Source: Opisthocomus hoazin
Taxonomy: Eukaryota > Chordata > Aves > Opisthocomiformes > Opisthocomidae
Length of the DNA: 64,000 nucleotides
Direction: 5' to 3'
NCBI RefSeq assembly: GCF_030867145.1
Contig: NC_134434.1
Location: 7,998,001 to 8,062,000, forward strand
Part shown: positions 35,001 to 50,000 of the stretch, piece after piece
Position numbering within the stretch: position 1 is the first letter of the stretch
How the letters are laid out: each line of letters opens with the position of its first letter
Notes under the pieces: model-generated
What the model saw: the letters and a program-made list of their open reading frames with translations, nothing else
Databases searched by the model: none
Told to the model about the DNA's origin: nothing
Made by a program: the position numbers and the translations under genes

Positions 35001-38000
35001 GGGAGCCAGGGGTGAGCAGCCACAGCCCCCGTCCCACCCGACGGGGGGTCCCCTTCCCCGGTTTGCACAGCCCCCCAGCACACGCAGAGCCCGGATTTGC
35101 TTCTGCACGTGGCCCCGGCAGCCAACGCCGCGGTTTCGGTGTATTCTAAACGCGGGTCCTCGGCAGAGAACAGGTCCACCCCGGGCTCGAGGACAACAGC
35201 ATCTGCTGTCCCTGGAGTCAAAGCTCAGCGACATCGAGCCTGGGATGAGCCAAACCGGCTTCTCACCAGTGCGAGGGAACCACTGGGCCCCCCACCCCGC
35301 ACAAAACCAGATGGCAAACGCTGCGCCAGCCCCGGTGCCAGCCCGCAGCTGGGTCAGCCCGTCCCTGGCACGCCCCGTACCCAGGCACGAGGGCCGTACA
35401 CCAGCCGAGCGTCAACGCCACCGGCCGAGCGGGAACAGCCCGGCCCAATGTTTCTTTGCTCTCGTGACTGAAGCAATTTGTACTTTGCACCGTACGCTGG
35501 CTCTCCAAACCTTCCGCAAACATTTAAATCTGATCCCCTTTCGCCCTTGGCAGGCACCAGCCCCTCCACCATGGGTCGACGCAGGAGTGGCACCGGCAGG
35601 CGCTCAGACAGCGCCGACTGGCACCGGGGCCACCGTCCCCCCGCATGGCCCCTCGAGAGAGCGGCCATAGACAAAGCACCCTGCGACACGAGGAGGGGGC
35701 TGGGAGGCACGGCCGTGGTTCCGCTCCCGTGCTGGGAGGAAACCATGTGCTGAGATTTCTGCAGCCGCCATGCCGGCTGGAGCTCTCGCCGCCCTTCCAT
35801 GAGGCGCTGAGCGAAGCAGAGCGGCTCCCGGCGCTGAGCCCAAGCGGGCAGCCGGCCGCAGGAACCACGCTCGGCTGCGGTGAGGAGCTTCACGCATGAG
35901 CGGGGAGGTCCGGGCAAGGGGTCACCACCGCGAGACCGCCAGGAAATTGCTCTCCGGCTGCGACAGCTCAATGGTGGGAAGCGCACGAATTCCCGCTGCG
36001 AGGAGGCGATGACGCGGCGGCGGCGCCTGGCTGAGGTCGCCTTTTCAACGCAAGGGTGGCTCGCTTCTTATTTCCAAAGCTGCACCACCCCCTCTGCCTT
36101 TCGCTTCCCGTTTGGCTGCGGTGAGAAAGCTGGCGCAGGGCTGGCCGAGGGCTTTCCGGCCGCCGCCGCTGAGCTCCCGACACACCCAGGGAGCAGGATC
36201 AGGGCGTTCCAACGCAACGTACCGATCCCAAATCCCACACTGGGCACAGACAGGCCCTCGCCCGGGGAATGAGGGGCTCCCGGCCCTGGGGAGATGCGTG
36301 CCGTGCCTCCGACGGCAGATACGCGTCCTGGTGCGGCTCAAGGTGAGCACGGCGCTGCGGCCGGCATGGCGCAGGAAGGCGGCTGGACGCCTGCCCGGCA
36401 CAGCCGTGAGCGCTTCCTCCGGAGCCTCTCCCCGCGCTGCCGCAGCCCAGCCGGCTCCAAAGGAATCAGCTCTCGGCTTCCCGCGATCTCCACCATCGCT
36501 GGGAGCCGGGCAGCAGCGGGATTTGAACCACATCGCCTAAGCGGGAGCCGTGGATTCGCGCATCGCGCCTCTGACAGCCCAACACCGCCGACGCCGCGAG
36601 CTGCGGCCCCACTGAGGAAAGGCCACGGACCTCGTTAGACACGAACAGACACCGCACCGCCAAACCGCCCCGGCTAACCCAGCACGGCAGCAGGGAAGAA
36701 GTTCAACTGTCACCAAGACACACCGCGGTAGTTCGGAAAGCCTAAATATTCCAAACCCTGGCTCAGAAGGGGACCTGCAGCACGGCGCTGACGGCAGATC
36801 CCGCAAGGCGTTAGCAGAGCTCGGCGGCAGGGCCGGGACCACGGCACCCGCCCTGGCAAGGCTGCCCACGCCACGGGTGTTTTGCATCACGTACCAGTGG
36901 TGTATGAGTTACACACTGTCATTACGGCCGTGCAGCAGAGCACAGGGCAGGAGCCTGGGTCGGCGTGGATTGTACACAGGGCGCGAGCACCACGCCAGCC
37001 TTGCTGCCAAAATGCACATCCCATGGGTCAAGCAAGCCACAGTGAAGTGTCACACCCAAGGTCAAGCAAGCCACAGTGAAGTGTCACACCCAAGGTCAAG
37101 CGAGCCACAGTGAAGTGTCACACCTATGCCCACAGGCAAAAATAAAGCCAGAAAGGGTAGGACAGCAGAGCGAGGGTTTCACCTGCCCGTGCCGGGCTCA
37201 CCCCCCTTTCCGCAGGCTGCAAAGCACAAACAGGGGAGGAGGGGCTGCTATTTACGTCTGTCTGACTCACAGTATCATTCTGGGAGAACTATAGGGGCTA
37301 TTGTGGGCCCTGCCCTACCACACCCAGCCAGGAACAGGCAAACAGGTTGTGCCACATCCCTCCCATTGCTATCAGCACCGCAAGCCCCACCAGAAGGCAG
37401 AGCAGGAGGAACCCATCTCAACACTTTTGAGCTTTCCCAGCCTAAGGATTTTTTTTTCTTCCCCCTCCCTCTCTTGTAAGAGCCATTGCTAATGAAAATA
37501 CTAACCAACGTACCCGCGAAGGAGCGACACTGCTCCGAGCCAGAACACGCTGATGCTTGCACAGGGCAGCAGCAACCCGGTCTGTCCTGCCAGGGCAGTG
37601 GGAGCCGGTGGCCGGCAGAGTGGCTCCCACCGTCACCAGCAGCAGGGATGCTCTGACACGCACACAGCCCTGCATCCCTGCCAGCACCGCTCCTCGCTCC
37701 TCTAACACGGAGGACGTGGCACCATCAGCATCGCTCTCCGTCAAGATCACTCGCTCTGGAGATTCAGACCCCAAGTAAAGGAGCATGGAAGGATGAAATG
37801 AGTCCAGGGGCTCAGCTCCTCCGCTGTCTGCCACTGCCCTGCGCTTCTCACCCGCTGCTTTTGGTTAAGGGAGACCTGGACAGGCGATGGTGCCGTCAAG
37901 GGAAATAACCAAGCCGGCAGAGAAGGAGTATTAGCTCATTAATGAGAAAAAGCAACAGACAGTAACAGGGCAAACTGTTTGAGCTGCTGAAGCCTAAGAG

Positions 38001-41000
38001 GGGAGAAAAAAAAACAAAAAAAGATCTGCTTTTCCATGGCTGGTGAAGTGCTGTTAGCTGAATCCTTCAAGGCCAAGCAAGCGCCTGAGCCCAGGGAGGG
38101 GATGCACAGCACATCCCCAGGGCAGGCGGGGATGCCAAAGCACCAGGTACCCGGAGGAGAAGGGGCCGGGAGGTCCCTGCACCAGGCGCTGCTCCAACAT
38201 GGACACCCACTTCCCTCCGCCTGGGCTTCGCTGAGCAAAGGCACCTGCGGGATGGGGAACTCCATCACTTTGGGGTTTTTTTGAGAGGGGAGCAGGGAGC
38301 ACAGCATCAACCTCGCACTGCTTCAGGGCGGGATCCTGCCCGGACTCGGCAGAGCAGAGCACTCAGCCCAGCAGTTACCAGTTCCCCTTCCAGCGCCGCC
38401 TGCCACCCAGTTTCACACCTTCCACTTCCCCCCAGCTGCAGCACTGACTGCCACGACCGCTTCCCCCTGCCCTGCGACCGCAGACGGGCAACAGCCCTGC
38501 TCGCACGTCCCGTCCTGCAGAGCCCGTCAAGCCAGATCTGAGGCAGAAGCACGCTACTGAGAACTTCTGCAATCTTTTTTCTCTTCCCTCATACAACCAT
38601 CTCCTGATCCAAGCTCACAGACAAGCCCTCAAGCCGCGGTGAGCAGCACTTCACAGCCCAACACCTCGTCCAGGCGAGGCAGCTCCGACTCGGTTGCTCC
38701 GTCGCAAGGCGGCGTGGGGGAAGATCGGTGCCCGTGCGCTGGGAAGGATACGGTGCGAAGGATACGAGTGCGGGGAAACAAGCGGCTTCTCCCCGTTGAC
38801 TCATCGATTTCCTCTTCAAAAGGGTTTCACTTACCACAGCCCCAAAGGATGGTACCGGATTTGTTGATGTTCTATTAGCAACTCATCAGCGTTATAATGA
38901 TCAGCTCTGTTTGCAGCCTCTGCTTCAACCCAGCTTGGCAAAGCTTAAGACATTTTTTATTTATTTATATGGAGACAAGGTAAAGAAAAACCCCGAAGCT
39001 TCCCGAGGCAGCCTGACTCAGGCAGGTTCAGCGAGACACTTGCAGTGATCAGCTCCCTCCGGCTGAGCAGTTGCCACAGTCACTTTTACCAGGGACAGAC
39101 TGGAGACCTGGGTGCCCTGCGATGCCCCGCGCCGACCGACAGCCACCCCAGACGTGACAGGTCCCGTACCTGTACCACCATGGACAGACCCAGGTATCTG
39201 TGCCACCACGTACAGAGCAGCAAGTCCCGAGTGCCCAACTGCTCTGGCAGCAGCTATATTGGTGGCACAGGATTAATTAATTAGCACAGGAGGACACGAC
39301 TGCACAGACCTCACGTTCAACCAGCCCGGAGCCACAGGAACCGATCCGTCCTGCACACCAACAGTCCCGGGAGGGGAAGCGAACGCCTCTGGCACCCAGG
39401 GCTGGCCATGCACCAAGCTGTGCCCCTTCCTAAAATCCGCCCAGCTCCCAGCACGGCCGACGGACAGCAGAAGCCAGCCCACGGACACAGCCGTGGCCGC
39501 TCCATCCCTCTCCAGCAGCTGGAGCATCCCTGGAGCTGGTCCCAGGCACGGTGCCCGGGCACGCAGCAGGTAGGCATCCCCTGAAGATGTCACCACTGAA
39601 GGTGAAACCCAAACGTCACGCACAGCTGCTACGCGTTAGAAACTCCAGCCAGGCAACCTGCTCCTCGCAGATGCTCATTTAACAACCCTCCACCCTTACT
39701 TACCCAAACACGGGTTGGTGAGAACAAGCCTACTGCCAGGGCAGCCTGCTTCTCCTCCGAAGATCTGCAGGCAGCGAAAAGCCGACGCAGGCAGCAGGAG
39801 AGGCCCTTTCTGAGGCAGGCAGCAGTTTTCCAGAGGTCTTTTGTGTTTCTGCACCCTTAGCAAGCCCATTCCTACAGGTTCCAATCCGCAGGGAACTACA
39901 CAGCTTGGAGGCCAAGTCCTGAACTTCTGGAACAATTTTTCTGGCAAATTAGGCCTAATTTTAACAGAATTGCAGGTGGAAACGCATGTCCAGAGCACCT
40001 ATGCTTCCACCAGCACACAGTTGCTACCCACAAGCCATGAAGTGCGTCGTTAAGTCCAATTTTAAACGGATCAAGCAACAAGATTCCTGCTGCTCTCCCA
40101 TCTGGGAGCCGGCCCACATGGGCAGCGGGACCTCACAGCGGGGACACCAACCCACCTGTCCCAGGCACGTATTTCCTGGGGCGCAGTGCTTTTTCCCCGG
40201 CAGGTCCCCAGCCAGCATCGGGTACCACGACCACCGGTCCCGGCAGCGCGCGGTGGTGGTCCCCGATCACACGTTAAACGCTTTGCCCCCGCGACAACCT
40301 TTGACATTCGCGGGATCTATATCCGCATCGCCGCTGCGGAGGGAAGCGGCTACCCAAAACAACTGCAAATCCAATTAACAGATTAATCCCTCTCCCCGGA
40401 GGGTTCAGCGCAGCGCAACGCCTCCGGACCACGTCGTCACCGAGGGCCGGGGCAGACCGCGGAGCTGCAGTGGAGACGGGAGCCGGGGCAGCCACGGGCA
40501 TCCCACCAGGCTGGGCTGCTGCTCGCCAGGAGCTGCCACGCTGGCCGTCCCACCATGGCGCGGGCCGTAGGGACAGGACCAGGCTCCGTGCCCACCTCTG
40601 GCCACCACCTGCTTTGCTGGAGACATCTCTACCCCGCATCCCTCCACCATGCTAAGCAGCGTTTTCCCAGCTGCGGGAGATGGTTTAAAGCCCTTGAAGC
40701 CCAGCACCCTCTGCTGCCACCCAACAGCAGTCCACCCCACCGCAAAGGTGCCACCGGTCCCCATTTTATCATGCAAATCAGGCATCAGAAGAAAGCCCTT
40801 ATCTACCAGAGGCTCATTTCAGCTCAACAATGGTCGGCTAATTACTGCATGCCTTGCCCTTTCAGAGCACCCTGCTTCAGTCAGAGCAGCCTGCGCTAAT
40901 TCAGGAGGACCTTTGAGAAAAGCCAACCCCAGAACAAAACCCACCTCCAGCCCTGGGGGAGCTTTCCCACGGTTTCTGCTCAGCCCTGGGAAGCCCAGCT

Positions 41001-44000
41001 CCAGCCCCAGCATCCCAGCACAGTCCCAACATCCCAGCACAGTCCCAGCCTGGTGGAAGCTGCCTCCGGCCCCAGGCATGTGCTTCCCTGGAGGAGAAAA
41101 CCCCTCCTGGGACTTTGCCTTGGTCTGGTTTTCAAGAGGGGAAAAAAGAAACAACACTTTGAGTAGCATCCAAGGGATCTACGCAGGAGCCAGACAAGGG
41201 CCAAAGTCACCCCAGCACTCACGCACGAGACTGGAGCTCCTCGGAAGTGTCTATACCACATTCCCGGATCAAGCCTGGAGCAAACCTTCACTGATCAAAC
41301 AAATCGTTCACGGTCTTCACGCCAGCTTCTCAGCTCCCCAAAAGCCACCGCAGCAACCACCGAAGGCGTGAGGAACAGCATAAGGAACACCTGTCAAAGG
41401 GGAACTGTGGGGATGGGTGTGATCCTCCGAGGACCAGAGACGAGGCAGCAGCCCGGAGAGTGGAGCAGGGAGGGGAGTGGCTTTCCTGCCATCCCCCCCA
41501 GTGATCCAGCTCTTGGGAACGCCACGGCAGCGGGGTTCAGACAGAGGTGTGCTCCTGCCAGACGCCTGCGCCCAAGAACTCCAGCCACAGAGCCGATTAC
41601 AGCTCAAGTACTTTATTCTCGCTAGGTTTTCCATCGCCACCCAGGATTATCCCGTCTACGGCTGAAATCTGATGGAGAATTTACAAAAAATGTGAAGCGC
41701 TGAGCAGCCGGTGGGCAGTGAGCTCAGCCTGGAGGCAGCGCTCTGGCAGGCTGGAGGTTTTCAGCAAGGCAAACCTGCAGCATCCCCACCGTCCGAGGAA
41801 TGTCTTTTCACAAACACCAGCTCCGAGCAGAATCGCAGAATGGTGGGGGTTGGCAGGGACCTCTGTGGGTCATCTAGTCCAACCCTCCTGCTGAAGCAGG
41901 GTCACCTACAGTAGGCTGTAGAGGACCTTGTCCAGGCGGGTCTTGAATATCTCCAGAGAAGGAGACTCCACAACCTCCCTGGGCAGCCTGGGCCAGGGCT
42001 CCGTCACCCTCAGAGGGAAGAAGTTCTTCCTCAGGTTCAGCTGGAACTTCCTCGGCTTCAGTTTGTGCCCATTGCCCCTTGTCCTGTTGCTGGGCACCAC
42101 TGGAAAGAGTCTGGCCCTGTCCTCCTGACCCCCACCCTGCAGATATTTCGAGGCATTTCTAAGGTCCCCTCTCAGCCTTCTCTTCTCCAGGCTGAAGAAG
42201 CCCAGCTCCCTCAGCCTTTCCTCGTAGGAGAGATGCTCCAGTCCCCTCCTCATCCTCATAGCCCTGCGCTGGACTCTCTCCAGTAGCTCCTCATCTTTCT
42301 TGAACTGGGGAGCCCAGCACTGGACACAGCACTGCAGATGGGGCCTCACCAGGGCAGAGCAGAGGGGGAGAAGAACCTCCCTGACCTGCTGCCCACACTC
42401 CTCCTAATGCACCCCAGGATCCCATTGGCCTTCTTGGCACCCAGGGCACACTGCTGGCTCATGGTTAACCTGTTGTCCACCAGGACACCCAGGTCTCTCT
42501 CCGCAGAGCTGCTCTCCAGCAAAGAAGCAGCCACCCTGGCTCACTGTGCCGGGCAGCCAGGGATGGGCCGGGGACCGGCAGCTCTCCCGTGCCCAGCTTA
42601 GAGAGCAGCTCTGTGGGGTCCCAAGTGCTGCGGGGTTGATGACAGGAACACCTGGCCGGTTTCGAGCACCGATCGCAGGAGCCGCAGCCACTCTCCCAGC
42701 ACAGGGCAGCCTCTGAGCGCTCCCGGTCCCCAGCCATGCCGCAGCCACCCTGGCACGGGCAGCACTGGCAGGCAAGCTGGGGACAGATGTGGCTGCCTCC
42801 ATCACCTTTTAGACATGGGATTTGCACATCTTCATGTTCTTTTGACACCCCCCGTCTCAGAAACATCATCAGAAGAGCATCCACGCTCAGAAAATAAAGG
42901 GTTAAGGAGAGAAAAAAAATCTCGGATTCTTTTCTGTGGAGGCTGGAAGCAGATGGAGCTGCAGTCCCAGCCAGAGCACCCCGGCATCCGTCCTGCCGTC
43001 TCAGAGCAGCTTTCCCTGTCCTGTTGCTCCAGGAGGAAGCCACCCGCGGAGGGAGGGAGGCAGGGCCCAGTGCTCAGGCAAGTAGCAGTTACGAACATCC
43101 CCGCTTGCTGCTGCCTCCAGCACGGACTGAGACAACCCAGACCCCAGCGCTCCTTTCTGGTGCTATCAGCAATCACAGCTCAGCGCCGGATAAGGCAAAG
43201 GTGTTCCCAGGAACAGCCGTACCTTCGGCAAGCACAGCCACGTTCACCCATCCCGCTGGGACGGGGCTGTGTCCCCGGCTCTTATCAGCTCCAGTAAACT
43301 GCAGCCAGAAGCTTTATCTGAACTTTCTCCTGCACAGAGCAGCTGCCACAATAAATACCAGCAAGATCAACACAGCCTGCAGCCCGAGGAGCAGCTGCTC
43401 ATCACGGGGCTGGGCTGAGCAGGAGCTGCTGGGATCCCCCCTGGGATGCACTCGCACCATGGTGGAAGGCACCGCCATTTGGAAGCCTTTTAAACCAACC
43501 CCAAAATCCTCCAGCCACACGCCGAACGCACGTCGGGAGGGCACGGAGGACGCCTGCTGCCAAACCGCCGTCCTTCGGTGAGGAAGCAGGACCACCAGCG
43601 GACACCAAAGCCGGGTCTGAAGTCCGAGCAAAGCCTGGAGCAGCTCTGAAGGGCGGGCAGGCAGGGTTGGCGGTCCCCAAGCTCCTGCCCTCGCCCAGCT
43701 GAGCCACCTCCGATAAGGTTTTCCCAAGCTTTCACTTCCAGAAGGACAGAGCTCCCGCATCTTTCACCCCACAGAGGCAGAAGAGGAAGCCCTTGGTGGG
43801 GTCTGCGCAGCCCTTCCAATCTCAGTCGCTGCACACATTGCACACGAGGCTCTTCTGTTTTATTTATTAACCAGAAACAGATTGCTATAGGCAGCTTTAA
43901 TCCAAGTGACAAAACCGGTTTCCATAGACACTTGCTGCTTCCCCATCAGAATTCCGTGCACAGCCAAGCCGGAGCAGCCCGTGGCTGCGGGTGAGCGTGG

Positions 44001-47000
44001 CCGACACTGAGCACAACATGGCAACACCGAAGCCTGGCCCCTCCGAGGGGCTGTTCACCGCTGGCTTCGTCAGCCGTGAGAGTTATTTCAGCTCAACCTC
44101 TTCCCCTAATTGACTGCCTCAGAGAGATCGCACTAATGAGGATGGTTTGCCATCTCCTAGCACCACGACCTGCAGGACGGACTGGGAGGAGGAGGAGGAG
44201 GAGGGGTTCACCTGGGACTGCAAAAGCAACAGGACCAAACCCAATCTCAGCCTCACAAGAACCTTAACAAGAGGCTGCAGCATCCCTTGAACCACGCCTG
44301 CGCAGCGAAGCAGCAGCCAGGGAGAACACAGGAGCCATGGCCAAGCGATGGAAAGACTGGAAAAGCAGTCCCTGCAGGACATTTCCTTCCTTACGTTTAT
44401 TCCTCCGGTAAGGAGGCACTGAGCATCACCGCTCGTGACGCCCGTCGCAGCTCTGATCGACTGAGCAAACCCCAGTCGCCAGGTGTTGTGCTGGGAAGCC
44501 ACAGACAGCTCTGCCACGCTCGGTGGGGCTCAGGGTACAAACCCTGGTCCACAAACCCTGGTGACTGCTACCCGGGGAAACGCCACTCCAGCACCGTCAA
44601 CGTGCCCGTAGCCCAGACCGCTCCCTCCGCCCCGCACCGTCCCCGCTCCGTCGCAGCACGGACGCGGGCAGCGCTGCCTCAGCCCCCGGGCCAGAAGCTC
44701 CCGCTTCTCTCTCCTCTGCAAAAGCCAAAACCGCCAGCGAAGCCGCTCGCTGCAAATGCTTCGTCTTCGCAAACACCACGAGCTGACCATGTCCCTAAAT
44801 CCTGACACTAAGGATTACAGCTTTTTTGTAGGCTACATTAACAGTAAAGAGACACTTGTACCACTCGCGCGAGGCAGGACCAGCTCCACACCGGTCTGGG
44901 TATCCCCACCAACAGCCGAGATCCGCTTCCACCCCTGCGCTCGGAGCCGGCTCGGGGCCATGTCTCCATTCTGCAGTAAACTGGCCACTTACCCAATTCT
45001 TTCGATCCTTGGCTTTCGCTGGCCAGCTCTCCCATCTTAACCAGAGCGTCAAAGTACCCTTTTGCTGCGTACGTCATACCTGAAAGCGTGGATAAAGGCA
45101 GGTTATATTCTCTTTAATGGCTGCTATAGCTTCTCTGGCACTGAACAGATGCTTATTTCCATGCATTATTTCAAAGGGCTTAACCCCACGGGGAGGGACT
45201 AGACAGCAAACAGGAGAAAAACGAGTGAAGAAAGAAGAAAGCTCAAGCAGCAAGATTACAGGGCTATTTCAGAGAAAAAAAGGTACGCGCAGGACCGAGG
45301 CGGTTTTTGTTCCAGTGTAACCGTCAGCCTGCTTAACGCTGCTCAGAAAAATCACCGTGGAATAATTGAATATCACAGACTTTCATTACAGTTCAGTCTG
45401 GTTTGTTGACATTCCAGCTGCTCACTCCGCTCTAATCAGATAAGCAGGGGGTTTCCTCTCATCACGAGGACGTGGTGCACGGCTCCAGCTCAACACCGGC
45501 CAATTCTGCGCCAAAGCCTCTGCCAGCACGATTTACTGATGGAGGCACTTCCTCCAGATGCCCCCACAAGCTCAGAGAGCCAAGCAAAGGACGTCCACAG
45601 ACAATTTTTAAAATTACAGGAAGATCTTGGGCTTCACAGCGTACTCACAGCGGGGATGTGAGAAAAACAGAAATGGAGCCATCGTACTGGTTATCCACAA
45701 AACGCTGCAGTTACAGCGTGCCCAACTTAAGCTGTGATAAAACACCATGTTACAAACAGACTCCACCACCCGGGTAATTAAACGCTGCATTATCAGTATG
45801 ACATTTTAGAAGAATAAATAAAACTTGTTTCCAAGCACAACCCCTTCTCCCCGCCGTCAGACCCTGCCTCTCCTCCCTTCCCGCACCCAGCTGGAGACCC
45901 AGCGGGGGAGCAGCAGGCAGCAGCGCACCCCGGTCGTGAACCCCCGCCTCAGCAGCATCGTTAGGAATCGCTGGGAACCGTGAGGGCGTACGCAGTGCCC
46001 CGTCCCCGGCGGATCAGAGTCCGCGGCCCCTGTGCAGCGGACCAGGATGGACGGGCACTTCCCACGTTACGGCCAGTTGATCCATTAAAACCTAATTAAA
46101 ACCAAGGCTGAGGACTGGCAAGGCAGCAGCGTACAGGGGAAAAGTCTGCATCCAAACAGACCCTCACCAAAACCTCCAGGAACCTCATATCTGACTTGGG
46201 GGAACTAAAACCCGCTCCCGGCACAGAGCAAGCGGGCACAGATCCTCCCCAACGGCCATCGTTCAAACACCGGTGGTTAAGAACATGAGACACCAATGTC
46301 TTTTCTTCCACTGGCTTAAGCTTAGACAGCCTCTTCCCTTCCAGGCATCTTCACCGAACCAATTAAAAAAATAAAATCCAAGGGCCACGTGCGGTGCAAC
46401 CGATGGGAGCGGAGCCCTCCCCAACACACGCAGCTGCCACGGGGTTGAGCAGAGCCTGCCTTCATCCTCCTCCAAACCGAGCCAAGGAGGGCCCAGGCAG
46501 CCTGCCAAGTCATTTTCAATCAAAATAGTCCATTTTTGTTTCCATCAATTCAATTTTACTTTTGATCCCTTCAACCTACACCTCCCCAGTGGCTCCCAGT
46601 AGGGCCCAGTATTCCCAACCAAGAGCTGCCACCAACATTTTTAGGCTTTTTCCTTCTCTTTCTATGTGTTCTTCCAGGCAATTTGAACATTGCCACTACA
46701 CACCTGTAAACAGAACTTTAAATCTTAATTCTAAACATTTCAAAGTAACATTTGAAGATAAACTGGTTGGACACACATTTGTCATCCAGTTGCCACCCAA
46801 AATTTTATCATTGGAACCCTTTCCACATCGTGGCCCCGCCACACGCATATGCCTTGCACGTCCTAATGACTCGAGCTCTGCGCCGAGGTCCAAGAACCAT
46901 CTCCCCAGCTTCCTCCCCTTGGGAACAAAGCCCACCCCGAGCTGGTTTTCCAGCTGTCCTCCCCTCCGAGGCCACACCATCCAGCCAGCCCCTCGCCAGC

Positions 47001-50000
47001 CCCACAGCCCCAGCAAACACATCAGCAACGCCGTTTCACTTACTTGCTAAGGCTTTTTCGTAGGTCTTCCCCATAGAAATGAAATTCCTGAGGCTGGGGT
47101 TGAACTGCTCCATGATCGTCTAGAGGAAAGAGCAGAACATCATCAGGGCTCAGCAGAGACAACAGGGAGCTGGACAGTGCAGCTCCGCACTCTCAAACTC
47201 GATGTTCATCAGTGCAAGAACAGAACAAAAAAATCCTCCCACACCCCTCAGCAACTCAATGCCAGTGGCCCGATGTCTGCAAGAGGGTGCTGGTTTCACA
47301 CCGAGAAGCCTACCCAGGCGTTGCAAATAACGCTCAAAAGCAACAGCCCTGTTGGCTTGGAAGGGCAAACGTTGTTCTCATTTTGGGTAGCTCAAAAGGA
47401 TGGGACCAGAGCAGCGCAGAACTGGCCCAACGCTACACCAAACACTACGATAAGAGCTGTTGAACATAGCCAGGACGTCAGCCGAACACAACAACCCGTG
47501 CTGCCCCTCCACACCATGCCCCCTCCAGCCCTCTGCAAGCACGGGCTGGAGGCACCTTCACCCCTCGCCTCGGACAATGGCCCCCCAGGGCTCTTCCCCA
47601 GCTCCAGCCCGAGCCCTTGGCACTGTCCTGATGCCAGCTGAGAGCAGAGCCCAGACGCAGTGTGATGGGGAGGATGCCCCAGGTATCTGCCCTTCATCCC
47701 GCAGCTTTATTGAGACCAAGCTTGAGACCAAGCTTGGGTTCTGAATGCCACGAGGCCGAGGGTCAGTAACAAGGCCGCTCTGCAGTGCCCCAGCGTGAGA
47801 TGCCTCGGGCAGGTGCTCTACCGTAAGACGTAAGTGAATGCCCTGAACCAGAAAATTATCAGATACAGCAAATATAACCACAATAATAACCATAAGCGGC
47901 TGCGAGACAGCAGGCAACGGCCCTCAGACCAGTTATGAAGTTGACCTGAGTTCACAGAATCCCAGCATGGTGGGGGTTGGCAGGGACCTCTGTGGGTCAC
48001 CCAGTCCAACCCCCTGCCCAAGCAGGGTCACCCACAGCAGGCTGCACAGCACCGCATCCAGGTGGGTCTCGAATATCTCCAGAGAAGGAGACTCCACAGC
48101 CTCCCTGGGCAGCCTGGGCCAGGGCTCCGTCACCCTCAGAGGGAAGTTCTTCCTCGTGTTCAGCTGGAGCTTCCTCGGCTTCAGTTTGTGCCCGTTGCCC
48201 CTTGTCCTGTCGCTGGGCACCACTGGAAAGAGTCTGGCCCCATCCTCCTGACCCCCACCCTGCAGATATTTAGAGGCATTTCTAAGGTCCCCTCTCAGCC
48301 TTCTCTTCTCCAGGCTGAAGAAGCCCAGCTCCCTCAGCCTCTCCTCGTAGGAGAGATGCTCCAGGCCCCTCCTCATCCTCGTAGCCCTCCACTGGACTCT
48401 CTCCAGTAGCTCTCCAGTAGTTCTGGGCAATGATGGTGGGCGATGGCCCATTCCTGGGATGACCTCGGAGAGCAGCATCAGCTTGGTCTATCACAGACAG
48501 GGCAGCCGCGCGGTATTCAAAATACCCACCAAGGAGCTGGAGAGAAGAAAGCCACCACCATCCCCACCGAGCCGGTGCCAGCCACGGCTGCAGCCACACA
48601 CAAGGTCTCACAGCATTTGGTGTCACTTGCCACCTGCCTATCAAGGCATAAATTAGGGTGTCGGTGACCACCAGAAGCACTGCCTGATGGCTTTTCCTCC
48701 CTCATCCTTACTTAAACATGGAGGGGGGGGAAGGAATAATCGGATCAGGAAGAACGGCTCTTTGTATGCTTGGCACGGCAGCTACTGACCCCCCCGCCAG
48801 AGCCATTCAATCCCCGGCGCCGATAGCATCGCTAAAACCAGACACCGACTCCCAGCCGAGCGGGGAAGAGACAAAATCTCCATTCTCTCCCCGCAAAGCC
48901 GACCTCCGGACCAAGCCCAGCCGCAGCAGAGCAGCCCCGGAGCCGGCCCCAGGTCCCTGCCCCACCTCGGAGGCAGCCTCCCAGCAAGGGGCCACCGGAA
49001 AATGAAGCGCAAGGCTGAAGTGTCCCCGGGCAGGGATGCAGGGGGTCCCCCCAGGCAGCGAGGGCTCTGCACCCCACGACACCGCGCGGCTGGCAGCTTC
49101 CCATCCCGGGAAGGGGAGGGAAGCCGACAGACAGACCCTCCTGGTGAATAAGCTGATTAAGCATCTGTCACCTCATCCAAAGCTGGCCAAACACCACAAA
49201 GCTCATTTTCTGCCCGAGGCATTTTTATCCCCGGTTCCTGCTACGTGGCCTTCGGAGAGCGTGACGGTTGAATTTTCTTGCGCGGGTGCATGCCCGCAAG
49301 GCTCGCCCAGCGCAAACCAGCCATTTTCTAATCTCAGTGAGCAGGAACCCATGCAAGGTGCCAGCTCGGAGGCCAGCGCCGAGTGCGCTGCCTGGGGCCG
49401 TCACCTAGGTGCTGGCAGGAGGAATCCTTTTGGTCCCCCAGGAGCAGGAGCCAGTTGAGGATGGCTGCTCCGAGGCCACACCACCGACCCAGCCCCAGCC
49501 ATGATGCCCCAGCAGCCACCAGCCCACCACCCCAGCAGCGCCTGGCGCCTTCGGGTCCATCCCACGGCATGGTGCGCAGCCCCGCAAAGAGCCGAGTGCG
49601 ACTGCCGAGATCTGACAGGCAAGCACCAGGCTAACAAGAAACTTCGCTGCCAATTACGGGCCAAGCTAGACTGCAACACAGCGCCCACGGGAGCTGCTCT
49701 GGGGAGCACAGAGCGGGTTACTGAACACGCTCAGCTCGAAAGGAGAAAATGAACCTGTAGCAACAAGCCATGCAGTAAGCTGTTTTCCCTAATTGTAGGA
49801 GACAATTGCACAGGAGTTAATTAACACTGACAAGGATTGCCCCATCCTTCCCACGTCACACTTAACTTTGGCCTACAAACCCACCTGTGCTGTCCCACAC
49901 CGGGGCTGGAGGTGCGGGATCGCTGCCCGCAGCGGGGACACGGCCACAGCCCCGCTGTCGGGACACAGCCACAGCCCCGCTGCCTGCGGTCGGGACACGG

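Larger units (their letters stand above)
33584..44992 (-). other. BAIAP2: BAIAP2 intron 3 (11.4 kb)
   Basis: Contains a CR1 fragment (41831-42520), three copies of a 34-base repeat (37026-37127) and a short GAG-type run (about 44188-44206). No further exon, RNA gene or repeat is supported. Confidence 0.85.

Noticed and set aside
36490..36550. tRNA-like T-arm (GGTTCAAATCCCG on the minus strand)
   Set aside because: The flanking five-base stem does not pair, and no D-arm, anticodon arm or acceptor stem could be fitted.
46562..47050. 162-codon + strand open frame in BAIAP2 intron 2, considered as a retroviral or cellular exon
   Set aside because: No recognisable motif; it runs antisense into the BAIAP2 exon 2 boundary. 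Kept only as an unexplained AT-rich block.
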